Positions 1-9,061 of a stretch of 64,000 nt of DNA are shown here, piece by piece. Under the pieces are notes generated by a model, which was given only the letters and a program-made list of their open reading frames with translations, was not told where the DNA came from and made no database searches. The number at the start of each line of letters is the position of its first letter. Within the stretch, counting starts at the first letter, position 1. This DNA is from Neisseria brasiliensis. GTDB lineage: Bacteria > Pseudomonadota > Gammaproteobacteria > Burkholderiales > Neisseriaceae. The position numbers and the translations under genes were made by a program. The stretch spans positions 2,480,001 to 2,544,000 of the forward strand of contig NZ_CP046027.1 in NCBI RefSeq assembly GCF_009671065.1, written 5' to 3'.

Positions 1-59
1 TTTCTTAGTTTAAACTGAGCTTTGCAACGCTCTCCGCCTTAAGCAATTCAAAAACAAAT

Positions 60-90
60 AAAAAGAGCAGGTGCTAAGCCTGCTCTTTTT
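60..90 (-). terminator. recA terminator
   Basis: A 12-bp stem (AAAAAGAGCAGG with CCTGCTCTTTTT, 7-nt loop) lies 35 nt past the recA stop. On the minus strand it is followed by a T-rich run, as in an intrinsic terminator. Confidence 0.8.
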
Positions 91-124
91 TATGAGACAT
101 TAAGTCCACGTTGCCGTCACGATT

Positions 125-1171
125 TTACTCTTCAGGACGTTCGCCATCGGTATCGTCAATTTTACCTTCGGTGATGTCAATGTTGATGCCGACTGCTGCA
201 CGGATTTTGGCATCGATTTCGTTGGCAACTTCCGGGTTTTCTTTCAGCCACAAGCGCACGTTGTCTTTGCCTTGGCCGATTTTCGCGCCGTTGTAGCTGT
301 ACCATGCGCCGGATTTTTCAACGATGTCGTGTTTCACGCCGATGTCGATCAATTCGCCTTCCCAGCTCACGCCTTCGCCATACAGAATATCAAATTCGGC
401 TTGACGGAACGGCGGCGCTACTTTGTTTTTAATCACTTTAACTTTGGTTTCGTTACCAATCACGTCGTCGCCTTTTTTGATTTGGCCGGTACGACGGATA
501 TCCAAGCGCACGGAAGCGTAGAATTTCAACGCGTTACCGCCGGTAGTGGTTTCCGGGCTGCCGAACATCACACCGATTTTCATGCGGATTTGGTTAATGA
601 ATACCACCAAAGTGTTGGTGCGTTTGATGTGGCCGGTCAGTTTACGCAAGGCTTGGCTCATCAAGCGCGCTTGTAAACCGACGTGGCTGTCGCCCATTTC
701 GCCTTCGATTTCGGCTTTCGGTACCAATGCGGCTACCGAGTCAACCACGACCATGTCCACACCGCCGGAGCGTACCAAAGTATCACAGATTTCTAAGGCT
801 TGTTCGCCGGTGTCCGGTTGGGAAAGGTACAATTCTTCCACTTTTACGCCCAATTTGCGCGCATAAATCGGGTCAAATGCGTGCTCGGCATCGATGAATG
901 CACATACACCGCCTGATTTTTGGCATTGTGCAATGGCTTCCAAACACAAAGTGGTTTTACCGGATGATTCAGGGCCGAAGATTTCAACCACGCGGCCGCG
1001 CGGCAAACCGCCTACGCCCAAAGCTAAGTCCAAGCCGAGCGAGCCGGTTGAGATGACTTCTAAGTTTTCTTCTTGATGGCTGCCATCCATCTTCATGATA
1101 GAGCCTTTACCGAAGTTTTTTTCGATTTGGGCTAAGGCAGCGGCAAGGGCTTTGCTTTTTTCATCTGACAT
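125..1171 (-). CDS. recA: Recombinase RecA
   Basis: RecA forms ATP-dependent filaments on single-stranded DNA, pairs homologous strands and triggers LexA-type cleavage. In Neisseria it serves transformation and pilin variation. The Walker A motif GPESSGKT is at residues 66-73. Loop regions (FINQIRMKIGVMFGSPETTTGG) and the acidic C terminus ending DGERPEE are typical. The start MSDEKSK, giving 348 aa, is chosen over an in-frame ATG nine codons upstream because neisserial RecA proteins begin MSDDKSK. The gene is monocistronic, with a terminator just downstream. No damage-inducible operator was recognised upstream. Confidence 0.98.
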   Translation of the reverse strand: MSDEKSKALAAALAQIEKNFGKGSIMKMDGSHQEENLEVISTGSLGLDLALGVGGLPRGRVVEIFGPESSGKTTLCLEAIAQCQKSGGVCAFIDAEHAFDPIYARKLGVKVEELYLSQPDTGEQALEICDTLVRSGGVDMVVVDSVAALVPKAEIEGEMGDSHVGLQARLMSQALRKLTGHIKRTNTLVVFINQIRMKIGVMFGSPETTTGGNALKFYASVRLDIRRTGQIKKGDDVIGNETKVKVIKNKVAPPFRQAEFDILYGEGVSWEGELIDIGVKHDIVEKSGAWYSYNGAKIGQGKDNVRLWLKENPEVANEIDAKIRAAVGINIDITEGKIDDTDGERPEE

Positions 1172-1473
1172 AATGGTACTTTCTGTAAGTGTTGTCACGA
1201 ATTAACTAAGAATTTATTTAGCTATTATCGCATAAATTAAGAAAAAGTATAGTTTTATTTTGTTTTAATTTTCAGACGGCCTGAATATTGTTTAAAGTCT
1301 GTCATTAATTTCCATAAAAACATCATGTTAGGAAAATAAAGTGTGTGGCAGTTTTGCGCATATTCAGCCTGAAAGTATAGCATAAAAGCTTTAAAAAGCC
1401 GTATTGAGCGATGATACAAACTGAAAAATCATGCCGTCTGAAAAGTTCAGACGGCATGATAAACACGTTTGAT
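1172..1473. other. Intergenic region between recA and lipA
   Basis: Noncoding and AT-rich. It carries one AG-type uptake sequence near 1272 and the inverted uptake pair that terminates lipA. The recA promoter must lie in the left part, but no convincing -35/-10 pair was picked out. No further gene was seen. Confidence 0.6.
1428..1460 (-). terminator. Inverted DUS terminator after lipA
   Basis: Two AT-type DNA uptake sequences in inverted orientation make a 15-bp stem (ATCATGCCGTCTGAA) with a 3-nt loop, 13 nt past the lipA stop. This is the usual neisserial dual uptake sequence and terminator. Confidence 0.85.
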
Positions 1474-2460
1474 TTAATGGCTGCAACCGCCGCCGTGGCT
1501 TTCGCGCAGGGCTTCGGCAGCTTGTTCGTCCGCGTGGTAGCTGGATCGAACCATCGCGCCAATGGCGGCATTGCTAAAGCCCAATTCATACGCTTCTTTT
1601 TCAAAGATTTTGAATTGTTCGGGTGTCACATAACGCAACACCGGCAAATGGCCGTCTGAAGGTTGCAGATATTGGCCGATGGTAATCATCTCAATATTGT
1701 GGGCGCGCATATCACGCATGATTTCGCGCACGTCTTCATCGGTTTCACCCAAACCGACCATGATGCCGGATTTGGTTGGAATATGCGGCATCATTTCTTT
1801 ATAGCGGCGCAACAAATCCAACGAATGCTGGTAATTGGCACCCGGACGGGCTTTTTTATACAGGCTCGGATGGGTTTCCAAATTGTGGTTCATCACATCC
1901 GGCGGTGTTTCGGCCAAAATTTTCAGGGCAATGTCCAAACGGCCGCGGAAATCCGGTACAAGAATTTCGATTTTGGTGTTCGGGCTGCGCTCGCGGATGG
2001 CTTTGATGCAGTCGGCAAAGTGTTGTGCTCCGCCGTCACGTAAATCATCGCGGTCAACGGAAGTAATTACCACATAACGTAAGTTCATGGCGGCAACAGA
2101 TTCAGCCAGATTTTGTGGCTCATCCGGATCCAATAGGTTAGGGCGGCCGTGACCCACGTCGCAAAACGGACAACGACGGGTACAAATATCGCCCATAATC
2201 ATGAAAGTGGCTGTGCCTTTGCTAAAGCATTCGCCGATATTCGGGCAAGAGGCTTCTTCACACACGGTGTGCATTTTTTGTTCGCGTAAAATATCTTTGA
2301 TTTCAAAGAATTTTTTAGTAGGTAATTTGGCACGAATCCATTCCGGCTTTTTCAATTTTTCCTGCAACGGCACCACTTTAATCGGAATGCGGGCAGTTTT
2401 GTCGGCACCGCGTAATTTTACGCCGCGTTTGGGATCGTCAATTTTAATTTCACTCATCAT
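1474..2460 (-). CDS. lipA: Lipoyl synthase LipA
   Basis: This radical-SAM enzyme inserts two sulfurs into octanoyl groups on lipoyl domains of 2-oxoacid dehydrogenases. The auxiliary cluster motif CEEASCPNIGEC and the radical-SAM motif CTRRCPFC are both complete. The length of 328 aa is normal. The ATG overlaps the lipB stop (ATGATGA), so the genes are translationally coupled. A second ATG follows the first directly and either could be used. The gene is last in the ybeD-lipB-lipA operon. Confidence 0.97.
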   Translation of the reverse strand: MMSEIKIDDPKRGVKLRGADKTARIPIKVVPLQEKLKKPEWIRAKLPTKKFFEIKDILREQKMHTVCEEASCPNIGECFSKGTATFMIMGDICTRRCPFCDVGHGRPNLLDPDEPQNLAESVAAMNLRYVVITSVDRDDLRDGGAQHFADCIKAIRERSPNTKIEILVPDFRGRLDIALKILAETPPDVMNHNLETHPSLYKKARPGANYQHSLDLLRRYKEMMPHIPTKSGIMVGLGETDEDVREIMRDMRAHNIEMITIGQYLQPSDGHLPVLRYVTPEQFKIFEKEAYELGFSNAAIGAMVRSSYHADEQAAEALRESHGGGCSH

Positions 2461-3071
2461 GATTCTTTCGAGGTCAGTTGCGTGTTCAGATGGCCGGTGA
2501 GTTTATCGGCCACTTCTGCAAGCGTGGGGCACGGATTGATGAAATCCGCGATTTGGGTCATTTCCATACCGGCATAGCCGCAAGGGTTGATGTGGCTAAA
2601 CGGGCTTAAGTCCATGTTTACATTCAAAGCTAAGCCATGATAGACCGAGCCGTTTTTGATGCGTAAACCGAGTGAAGCGATTTTGCGTTCGCCTACATAC
2701 ACACCGGGACGTTTCGGGTCGGCAGCGGCTTCAATGCTGTATTCGGCCAAGGTGGCAATGATGCTGTTTTCTAGTGCAGAAACGATGTGGCGCACGCTGG
2801 TTTTGCGGCGCTTGAAGTCAATCATGGTGTAAATCACCAATTGGCCGGGGCCGTGGTAAGTGATTTGGCCACCACGGTCGATTTGCACCACAGGAATATC
2901 GTCACGAATCAATAGATGCTCGGGCTTTCCGGCCAAACCTTGGGTAAACACCGGCGGATGCTCGACCACCCACAATTCGTCTTCAGTATGTTCGTCGCGG
3001 TTGGCATTAAACGCTTTCATCGCTTCGAATGTCGGCTGATATTCTACCAAGCCTTTCTGCACGATTTTCAT
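2457..3071 (-). CDS. lipB: Octanoyltransferase LipB
   Basis: LipB transfers octanoate from acyl carrier protein to lipoyl domains, the step before LipA. The signature RGGQITYHGPGQLV and the cysteine of NPCGYAGMEM, the expected acyl-thioester nucleophile, are present. The length of 204 aa is typical. It overlaps lipA by 4 nt and lies 1 nt from the ybeD homologue, so the three genes form one compact operon. Confidence 0.97.
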   Translation of the reverse strand: MKIVQKGLVEYQPTFEAMKAFNANRDEHTEDELWVVEHPPVFTQGLAGKPEHLLIRDDIPVVQIDRGGQITYHGPGQLVIYTMIDFKRRKTSVRHIVSALENSIIATLAEYSIEAAADPKRPGVYVGERKIASLGLRIKNGSVYHGLALNVNMDLSPFSHINPCGYAGMEMTQIADFINPCPTLAEVADKLTGHLNTQLTSKES

Positions 3072-3072
3072 C

Positions 3073-3360
3073 TTAGTAAACCACTTTCACCATTTCATGC
3101 GAAGTCAGGGCGCGGTAGATATTATCGAGCTGCTCTTTGCTGGTGGCTTCGATTTTTACGGTAGCGCCGGTGTAGTTGCCTTTGCTGCTCGGGCGGGTGG
3201 TCACGTGCGCTTCGGTGGTATTTGGGGCGTGTTCCTGAATGGCAGCTAAAATCGAGCTGACAAATTCAGGGTGGGTAATGCCCATTACTTTTAAAGGGAA
3301 GATACACGGAAACTCAAGCAGGGTTTCGGCTTGCTCGGGTGTATGGGTTTGATCAGACAT
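3073..3360 (-). CDS. YbeD/DUF493 family protein
   Basis: A small (95 aa) DUF493 protein with an ACT-like fold; the E. coli homologue ybeD also sits beside lipB. Its biochemical role is unknown, although the conserved linkage suggests a part in lipoate metabolism. The start MSDQTHTPEQ is preferred because AAGGAA lies 6 nt upstream; a longer in-frame start would run through an uptake sequence. Confidence 0.9.
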   Translation of the reverse strand: MSDQTHTPEQAETLLEFPCIFPLKVMGITHPEFVSSILAAIQEHAPNTTEAHVTTRPSSKGNYTGATVKIEATSKEQLDNIYRALTSHEMVKVVY

Positions 3361-3593
3361 GAGGTATTCCTTGTTAAGGCCGTCTGAAAGCCGATAAATG
3401 CTGTTCAGACGACCTGATTTTGTGTTCAGGCATATTTTAACGCAAACGCCAAGCCTTGTTAACCTGACTTGTCCTTGCATTTAAAATGGTTATCAGGCAA
3501 ATATGCGCATTAAGCCGATTTTCAAGTCTTGAAATCCAATCTTTCAGCCCAACTTACGAGGCAACTTGATTCAAAACCGCAAGAGATACACAT

Positions 3594-6047
3594 ATGTCAG
3601 AAGACAACAAATATTTTGAGGAATACAGCGCGCTGGCCACGCTGCCGCTGCGTGATGTCGTGGTTTATCCGCACATGGTGCTGCCGTTGTTTGTCGGTCG
3701 CCCAAAATCGATTGCTGCGCTGGAAATGGCGATGAGCAACGATGATCCGGTGTTTTTGCTGGCGCAATTGGATCCGAATATCGAAGAGCCGTCTGCCAAA
3801 GATTTGCACCGCATGGGTACGGTTGCCCAAGTGTTGCAGGTATTAAAGCTGCCGGATGGTACGGTGAAGGTATTGGTAGAAGGCGTGCGCCGCGCCCGTG
3901 CGCTGACGGTGGAAGACAAAGGCGATTTATTCTTGTCGCACGTTGAAGCCGTGAATGAGAATGAAGACGAAGCCAATCCTGATGTGGAAGCGCTGCGTCG
4001 CACTTTATTGTCACAATTTGAGCAATACGCCAAATTGAACAAAAAAATTCCGGCTGAGGTGGTAAATACCATTAATGGCATCAGTGAAAACAGCCGCTTG
4101 GTTGATACCATTGCCGCGCATTTGCAATTGAAGCTGGAGCAGCGGCAAGAAATCTTGGAAACCGCCAGTATTGCCGGCCGCATGGAATTTTTGCTGGGTC
4201 AATTGGAAGCCGAACTCGACATCATGCAGGTTGAGAAGCGCATTCGTGGCCGTGTGAAACGCCAAATGGAAAAATCGCAGCGTGAGTATTATCTCAATGA
4301 GCAAGTCAAAGCCATTCAGAAAGAATTGGGCGAAGAAGACGAGCGTGGAGAATTGGATGCTTTGGAAGCCAAAATCAAAGCAGCCAGCATGAGCAAAGAA
4401 GCGCAAGAAAAAGCTTTGAGCGAACTGAAAAAGCTGAAGATGATGCCGCCAATGTCGGCCGAATCAACTGTGGTGCGCAACTACATCGATACGCTGCTAG
4501 ATTTGCCGTGGAAGAAAAAAACGCGCGTTATCAAAGACATTGCCAAAGCAGATTTGGTTTTGAATGCCGACCATTTTGGTTTGGAAAAAGTCAAAGAACG
4601 CATTTTGGAATACTTGGCGGTGCAAAAGCGCAGCGACAAACTGAAGGGACCGATTCTGTGTTTGGTCGGTCCACCGGGCGTAGGTAAAACCTCGTTGGGT
4701 CAATCGATTGCCAAAGCCACAGGCCGCAAATATGTGCGCATGGCTTTGGGTGGCGTGAAAGACGAAAGCGAAATCCGCGGCCACCGCCGTACCTATATCG
4801 GTTCGATGCCGGGAAAAATCATTCAAAGCATGATTAAAGCAGAAGTGAAAAATCCGTTGTTCTTGCTTGATGAAATCGACAAATTGGGCAATGATTTCCG
4901 CGGCGATCCGGCTTCGGCTTTGTTGGAAGTACTCGATCCGGAGCAAAACAATGCGTTTTCTGATCACTTCGTCGAAGTGGATTACGATTTGAGCGATGTT
5001 CTGTTTATCGCCACCTCCAACAGCATGAATATTCCATCGGCCTTGCTTGACCGCATGGAAATCATCCGCCTGTCAGGTTACACCGAAGATGAAAAAGTCA
5101 GCATCGCAATGCAGTATTTGGTGCCGAAGCAAATGGAACGCAACGGCGTGCGTGATGGTGAAATGGTGATTGAAGAATCTGCCGTACGCGATATCGTGCG
5201 TTATTACACGCGTGAGGCCGGTGTGCGCTCGCTTGACCGCGAAATTGCCAAAATCTGCCGCAAAGTGGTGATGGCGGTGCAACTGAAAGAAGATGCACAA
5301 AAAGCCAAAACCCGCAAAACCAAACTGAAAGCGATTGTGGTGAATGCCGATAATCTGCATGATTATCTAGGTGTGCGCCGTTTTGATTTCGGTGTGGCTG
5401 AGAATGAAAACCGTGTGGGTCAGGTAACCGGTTTGGCGTGGACGGAAGTTGGCGGCGAATTGTTGACCGTAGAAGCCGTGGCTTTGCCGGGTAAAGGCAA
5501 CATTCAATCGACCGGCCAATTGGGCGATGTGATGAAGGAGTCGGTGACTGCGGCTTGGTCGGTATTGCGTTCACGCGCCGAGTCAGTCGGTTTGGCGCCG
5601 AACTTCTACGAGAAGCAAGATATGCACGTGCATGTACCGGAAGGTGCTACGCCGAAAGACGGCCCGAGCGCAGGTATTGCCATGACTTTGGCGATGGTTT
5701 CTGCGTTTACCGGCATTCCGGTGCGCGCTGATGTGGCGATGACGGGCGAGATTACCTTGCGCGGCGAAGTATTGCCGATTGGCGGCTTGAAAGAGAAACT
5801 GCTGGCGGCATTGCGCGGCGGTATCAAGCATGTGTTGATTCCGAAAGACAACATTAAAGACTTGGAAGAAATTCCGGAAAATGTGAAAACCGGTTTGGAA
5901 ATCCATCCTGTGAAATGGATTGACGAAGTGTTGGCTTTAGGTTTGGAATATCAGCCGCAGCCTTGGCAAGCACCGTTGGAAAGCGTGGAGGCCTTGGCCG
6001 AAAGCCCGAAAATCAGGCCGTCAAGAGCCAAAGCGACAAAACACTGA
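3594..6047 (+). CDS. lon: ATP-dependent protease Lon
   Basis: Cytoplasmic hexameric AAA+ serine protease that degrades misfolded and regulatory proteins, including antitoxins. Domains in order: N-terminal LON substrate domain (about residues 14-205), AAA+ module with Walker A GPPGVGKT from residue 359 and Walker B FLLDEIDKLG, then the peptidase domain with catalytic Ser692 (DGPSAG) and Lys735 (GGLKEK), 43 residues apart as in E. coli Lon. Length 817 aa. Lon is relevant to the antitoxins of the several toxin-antitoxin pairs further along this window. Confidence 0.98.
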   Translation: MSEDNKYFEEYSALATLPLRDVVVYPHMVLPLFVGRPKSIAALEMAMSNDDPVFLLAQLDPNIEEPSAKDLHRMGTVAQVLQVLKLPDGTVKVLVEGVRRARALTVEDKGDLFLSHVEAVNENEDEANPDVEALRRTLLSQFEQYAKLNKKIPAEVVNTINGISENSRLVDTIAAHLQLKLEQRQEILETASIAGRMEFLLGQLEAELDIMQVEKRIRGRVKRQMEKSQREYYLNEQVKAIQKELGEEDERGELDALEAKIKAASMSKEAQEKALSELKKLKMMPPMSAESTVVRNYIDTLLDLPWKKKTRVIKDIAKADLVLNADHFGLEKVKERILEYLAVQKRSDKLKGPILCLVGPPGVGKTSLGQSIAKATGRKYVRMALGGVKDESEIRGHRRTYIGSMPGKIIQSMIKAEVKNPLFLLDEIDKLGNDFRGDPASALLEVLDPEQNNAFSDHFVEVDYDLSDVLFIATSNSMNIPSALLDRMEIIRLSGYTEDEKVSIAMQYLVPKQMERNGVRDGEMVIEESAVRDIVRYYTREAGVRSLDREIAKICRKVVMAVQLKEDAQKAKTRKTKLKAIVVNADNLHDYLGVRRFDFGVAENENRVGQVTGLAWTEVGGELLTVEAVALPGKGNIQSTGQLGDVMKESVTAAWSVLRSRAESVGLAPNFYEKQDMHVHVPEGATPKDGPSAGIAMTLAMVSAFTGIPVRADVAMTGEITLRGEVLPIGGLKEKLLAALRGGIKHVLIPKDNIKDLEEIPENVKTGLEIHPVKWIDEVLALGLEYQPQPWQAPLESVEALAESPKIRPSRAKATKH

Positions 6048-6125
6048 TTTGGTGTAAATGTGTTGTAAAAGAATACGGGTTTGCTTGCAAAGCCTGAAAA
6101 ATAAAGCAATTCCGTATCTTTTCGC

Positions 6126-6155
6126 TTGACATGGTAATTTCAGAATTGCTATAAA
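6126..6155 (+). promoter_or_regulatory. Sigma-70 promoter of hupB
   Basis: TTGACA at 6126-6131 and TATAAA at 6150-6155 are 18 nt apart, about 80 nt before the HU start codon. This is a near-consensus promoter, fitting an abundant protein, and lets hupB be transcribed independently of lon. Confidence 0.75.
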
Positions 6156-6233
6156 GCACACAGGTACTCAAAAGTACGAAAAGCCCGAATCATCGGGTTC
6201 TCCATTATTTTCAACGATAGGAAGGGACTGATT

Positions 6234-6503
6234 GTGAACAAGTCTGAATTAATCGAAGCGATTGCTCAAGAAGCTGGTATTTCAAAAGCGGCTGCCCAAA
6301 AAGCATTGGATGCGACTACTAATGCCGTAACCGAAGCGCTGAAAAAAGGTGACACTGTCACTTTAGTAGGTTTTGGTACTTTCTACGTTGGCGAACGTGC
6401 CGAGCGTCAAGGTCGCAACCCTAAAACTGGCGAGCCTTTGACTATTGCTGCTGCTAAAACTCCTAAATTCCGTGCCGGTAAAGCATTGAAAGACGCGCTG
6501 TAA
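6234..6503 (+). CDS. hupB: DNA-binding protein HU-beta
   Basis: An 89-aa nucleoid protein that bends DNA without sequence specificity. The family signature GFGTFYVGERAERQGRNPKTGEPL, which contains the DNA-embracing arm with the Asn-Pro tip, is intact. The start codon is GTG, preceded by AGGAAGGG. The lon-hupB order is the same as in E. coli. It has its own strong promoter and an intrinsic terminator. Confidence 0.97.
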   Translation: MNKSELIEAIAQEAGISKAAAQKALDATTNAVTEALKKGDTVTLVGFGTFYVGERAERQGRNPKTGEPLTIAAAKTPKFRAGKALKDAL

Positions 6504-6525
6504 TCTTTCATACGGCCTAATGCTC

Positions 6526-6551
6526 AAAACCGAATCTGATGATTCGGTTTT
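6526..6551 (+). terminator. hupB terminator
   Basis: An 11-bp stem (AAAACCGAATC with GATTCGGTTTT, 4-nt loop) followed by further T residues, 22 nt after the hupB stop. Confidence 0.88.
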
Positions 6552-6717
6552 TTGTTTGGATAAATAAAAGCCGAGACATTTGTAAAACCCTAGATTTGAG
6601 TACAGTTCAAAGTTGTAGCAGCATAAAAAGCGAAGACATATCACAAAAAGGCTAAGCTTTCGAGCAGCGCACAACGAAGAAATGTGCCAAAGATAGGGAT
6701 TTTATAAAGGCCTCGCA

Positions 6718-6748
6718 CCGTCTGAAAAATATACATACTTTCAGACGG
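6718..6748. repeat. Inverted DUS pair
   Basis: CCGTCTGAAA and TTTCAGACGG in inverted orientation, 11 nt apart, just upstream of ribE. It is a paired uptake sequence and possibly a terminator. The region from the hupB terminator to here holds no recognisable gene. Confidence 0.7.
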
Positions 6749-6800
6749 CCTATTGAATTTTGCGTTACAATTGCATTAATCAAAAAAACAAGGCATCAAA

Positions 6801-7412
6801 ATGTTTACAGGTATTGTACAAGGCATGGGGCGCATTGTTGCGGTAAACCAACCATCGCCTGATTTCCGCACGCACATCGTCGAGCTGCCACTCAATATGG
6901 CCGATAATCTGCAAACCGGCGCATCCGTGGCCAACAACGGCTGTTGCCTAACCATTACCGAGATTGAGGCCAATCAAGTCAGCTTCGACTTAATGAACGA
7001 AACCTTGGCCAAAACAAATTTAGGCCGTCTGAAAGCAGGAGATTGGGTCAATTTGGAACGGGCGGCCAAGTTTGGCGACGAAATCGGCGGCCATGTGATG
7101 AGTGGGCATATTATGGCCACCACCACGATTACGCGCATTGATGAAAATGAATTTAACCGCACGCTTTGGTTTCGCCTGCCTGCGGATTTGAAGCCTTATA
7201 TCCTAACCAAAGGCTTTGTCGGCTTGGATGGTTGCAGTCTGACGATTGGCGACGTGACCGACGATGAATTCAACGTCCACCTAATTCCCGAAACCTTAGA
7301 GTGCACCTTATTCGGTACGCGCCAAGTCGGCGATGAAATCAATATTGAAATCGACCCGCAAACACAAGCCATTGTCGATACCGTTTTGCGCGTGATGGCG
7401 CAACATCAATAA
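6801..7412 (+). CDS. ribE: Riboflavin synthase alpha chain
   Basis: Trimeric enzyme that dismutates two 6,7-dimethyl-8-ribityllumazine molecules to riboflavin. It begins with the diagnostic MFTGIVQGMG and has two tandem lumazine-binding barrels (about 1-97 and 98-203); the second contains SLTIGDVTDDEFNVHLIPETL. The length of 203 aa is normal. The downstream ATPase gene starts 24 nt after the stop, so the two may be cotranscribed. No FMN riboswitch was recognised upstream. Confidence 0.96.
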   Translation: MFTGIVQGMGRIVAVNQPSPDFRTHIVELPLNMADNLQTGASVANNGCCLTITEIEANQVSFDLMNETLAKTNLGRLKAGDWVNLERAAKFGDEIGGHVMSGHIMATTTITRIDENEFNRTLWFRLPADLKPYILTKGFVGLDGCSLTIGDVTDDEFNVHLIPETLECTLFGTRQVGDEINIEIDPQTQAIVDTVLRVMAQHQ

Positions 7413-7435
7413 CAGGCCGTCTGAAAAGAAAAACT

Positions 7436-8302
7436 ATGGAACTTACTGAATTTTTGAAAAAAGCCGATGCGGTATTAAACCGCTTGGATTTGATTTTACC
7501 GTCAGAACAAACTGCCATTAATTGGAATGCGCTGGCTTACCGCTGGCAAAGTGTAGGGCTCAAAGGCGTATTGGAAAGCCTGCCCAATCCGCATACTTTC
7601 CCCCTCAGCCGCTTGGCAGCAGTCGGTTCGCAAACCGAGCGCTTGATTCGCAATACCGAGCAATTTTTGGCAGGCCGTCCGGCAAATAATGTGTTGATGA
7701 CCGGTTCGCGCGGTACGGGCAAATCGTCGCTGGTGAAAGCTTTGCTACATGAGTATGCCGATCAAGGTTTGCGTTTGGTTGAAGTGGATAAAAGCGATTT
7801 AATCACGCTGCCGGCATTGTTGCCACTTTTGGCCGAACGCCCGGAAAAATTCATTATTTTCTGCGACGATTTGTCGTTTGAAACCGGTGATGAAACCTAT
7901 AAAGCATTGAAAACCACTTTAGATGGCGGCTTATCGCAACGATGCAGCAATGTGTTAGTGTATGCCACGTCCAACCGCCGTCACTTAATGCCTGAATACA
8001 TGGATGAAAACGGCGGTACGACCGGTATTCGTGGTGAGATCCATCAAAAAGAAGCGGTAGAAGAAAAAGTGTCTTTATCCGACCGTTTTGGTTTGTGGCT
8101 GAGCTTTTATCCGTTTGATCAGAATGATTATTTGCAGGCGGTGGAAAATTGGCTGGTCGACTTTGGCGTGGAATACGATGAAACTGCCAAAAAAGCAGCT
8201 TTATTGTGGGCACAAATGCGCAGCAACCGATCCGGCCGCTCGGCATGGCAATTTGCCTGTGATTGGGCAGGGCGTTTGCCAGAGCAACGGGTAATCGACT
8301 AA
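7436..8302 (+). CDS. DUF815-family AAA ATPase
   Basis: A 288-aa P-loop ATPase of the DUF815 family, whose function is unknown. Walker A GSRGTGKSS is followed by a Walker B-like IIFCDDLSF and a sensor-like YATSNRRHLMP. The C terminus (FYPFDQNDYL to SGRSAWQFACDWAG) matches the family. It lies close behind ribE with an uptake sequence in the gap, and ahead of a terminator. Confidence 0.88.
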   Translation: MELTEFLKKADAVLNRLDLILPSEQTAINWNALAYRWQSVGLKGVLESLPNPHTFPLSRLAAVGSQTERLIRNTEQFLAGRPANNVLMTGSRGTGKSSLVKALLHEYADQGLRLVEVDKSDLITLPALLPLLAERPEKFIIFCDDLSFETGDETYKALKTTLDGGLSQRCSNVLVYATSNRRHLMPEYMDENGGTTGIRGEIHQKEAVEEKVSLSDRFGLWLSFYPFDQNDYLQAVENWLVDFGVEYDETAKKAALLWAQMRSNRSGRSAWQFACDWAGRLPEQRVID

Positions 8303-8306
8303 AACA

Positions 8307-8330
8307 AAAGGCACTTGAAAAAGTGCCTTT
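8307..8330 (+). terminator. Terminator after DUF815 gene
   Basis: A 10-bp stem AAAGGCACTT/AAGTGCCTTT with a GAAA loop. It lies between convergent genes and can work in both directions. Confidence 0.8.
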
Positions 8331-8352
8331 GTTGATTGCCTGTTCGGTAAAA

Positions 8353-8784
8353 TTAGCGCAAGCAGCTATCCAGCCAAATTTGGCGCTGGCTCGGGCTTAA
8401 CAAATGATAAATTCGGTGTTGAATCGCCAATTGGTCCACGGCAAAATCCATGCGCGACAGATAACGGCTTTCCACATAATCGCGCGCGTTGTTTTGATCA
8501 AAATTAGGATTGGTCAAAATTTTCATAATGTTGCGGCGGCGTGTGCGGTCGGTGCGCTGTTCTTTTTTGTAGGCTTTGTCGGCGGCGACTTTATAATCGG
8601 AGCGGATACGACGCAGCGCAGAATGCTGCTCTTGGCTGAGATTCAATTGGCGGAAATTGCAATTAGGATGAAAATCATCCAATTGTGAAGCGTGGGGCGC
8701 GGCATAAATCACACTACTGCACACCAACAGAGCAGCAAACGATAAAACCTGAAAAACTAAAGGGGATTTCAACACAACAAACAC
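8353..8784 (-). CDS. Spy/CpxP-like periplasmic protein
   Basis: A 143-aa exported protein with an N-terminal signal peptide (hydrophobic stretch about residues 10-27, cleavage likely after VIYAA). LTxxQ-like motifs (LNLSQEQHSALR near residue 48 and LLSPSQRQIWL near 128) and high helical, charged content match the Spy/CpxP family of periplasmic chaperones. Two cysteines (residues 42 and 141) could form a disulfide. It is monocistronic. The precise role in Neisseria is not known. Confidence 0.7.
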   Translation of the reverse strand: MFVVLKSPLVFQVLSFAALLVCSSVIYAAPHASQLDDFHPNCNFRQLNLSQEQHSALRRIRSDYKVAADKAYKKEQRTDRTRRRNIMKILTNPNFDQNNARDYVESRYLSRMDFAVDQLAIQHRIYHLLSPSQRQIWLDSCLR

Positions 8785-9061
8785 AGCAATTTCCTAATTT
8801 TGAATACATATGCAATATAACGGATATGCATGTCAACGGCGGTTTCATACGCGTTAATTTTGGTTGGATTATCGTTAATTATAAATTAACAAACACTAAT
8901 GTATGCTTTATTTTCAGTAGGTTATAAATCATGTAATTATTTTTTCAGAAACGTTGCATTTATTCATTAAGATTTTAAATAAATACATAATATGCTGATT
9001 TGCGTTAAAATAAACGTCAACCATCAGCCACACTCATCAAATTTTAAATTTTGGAGCATCT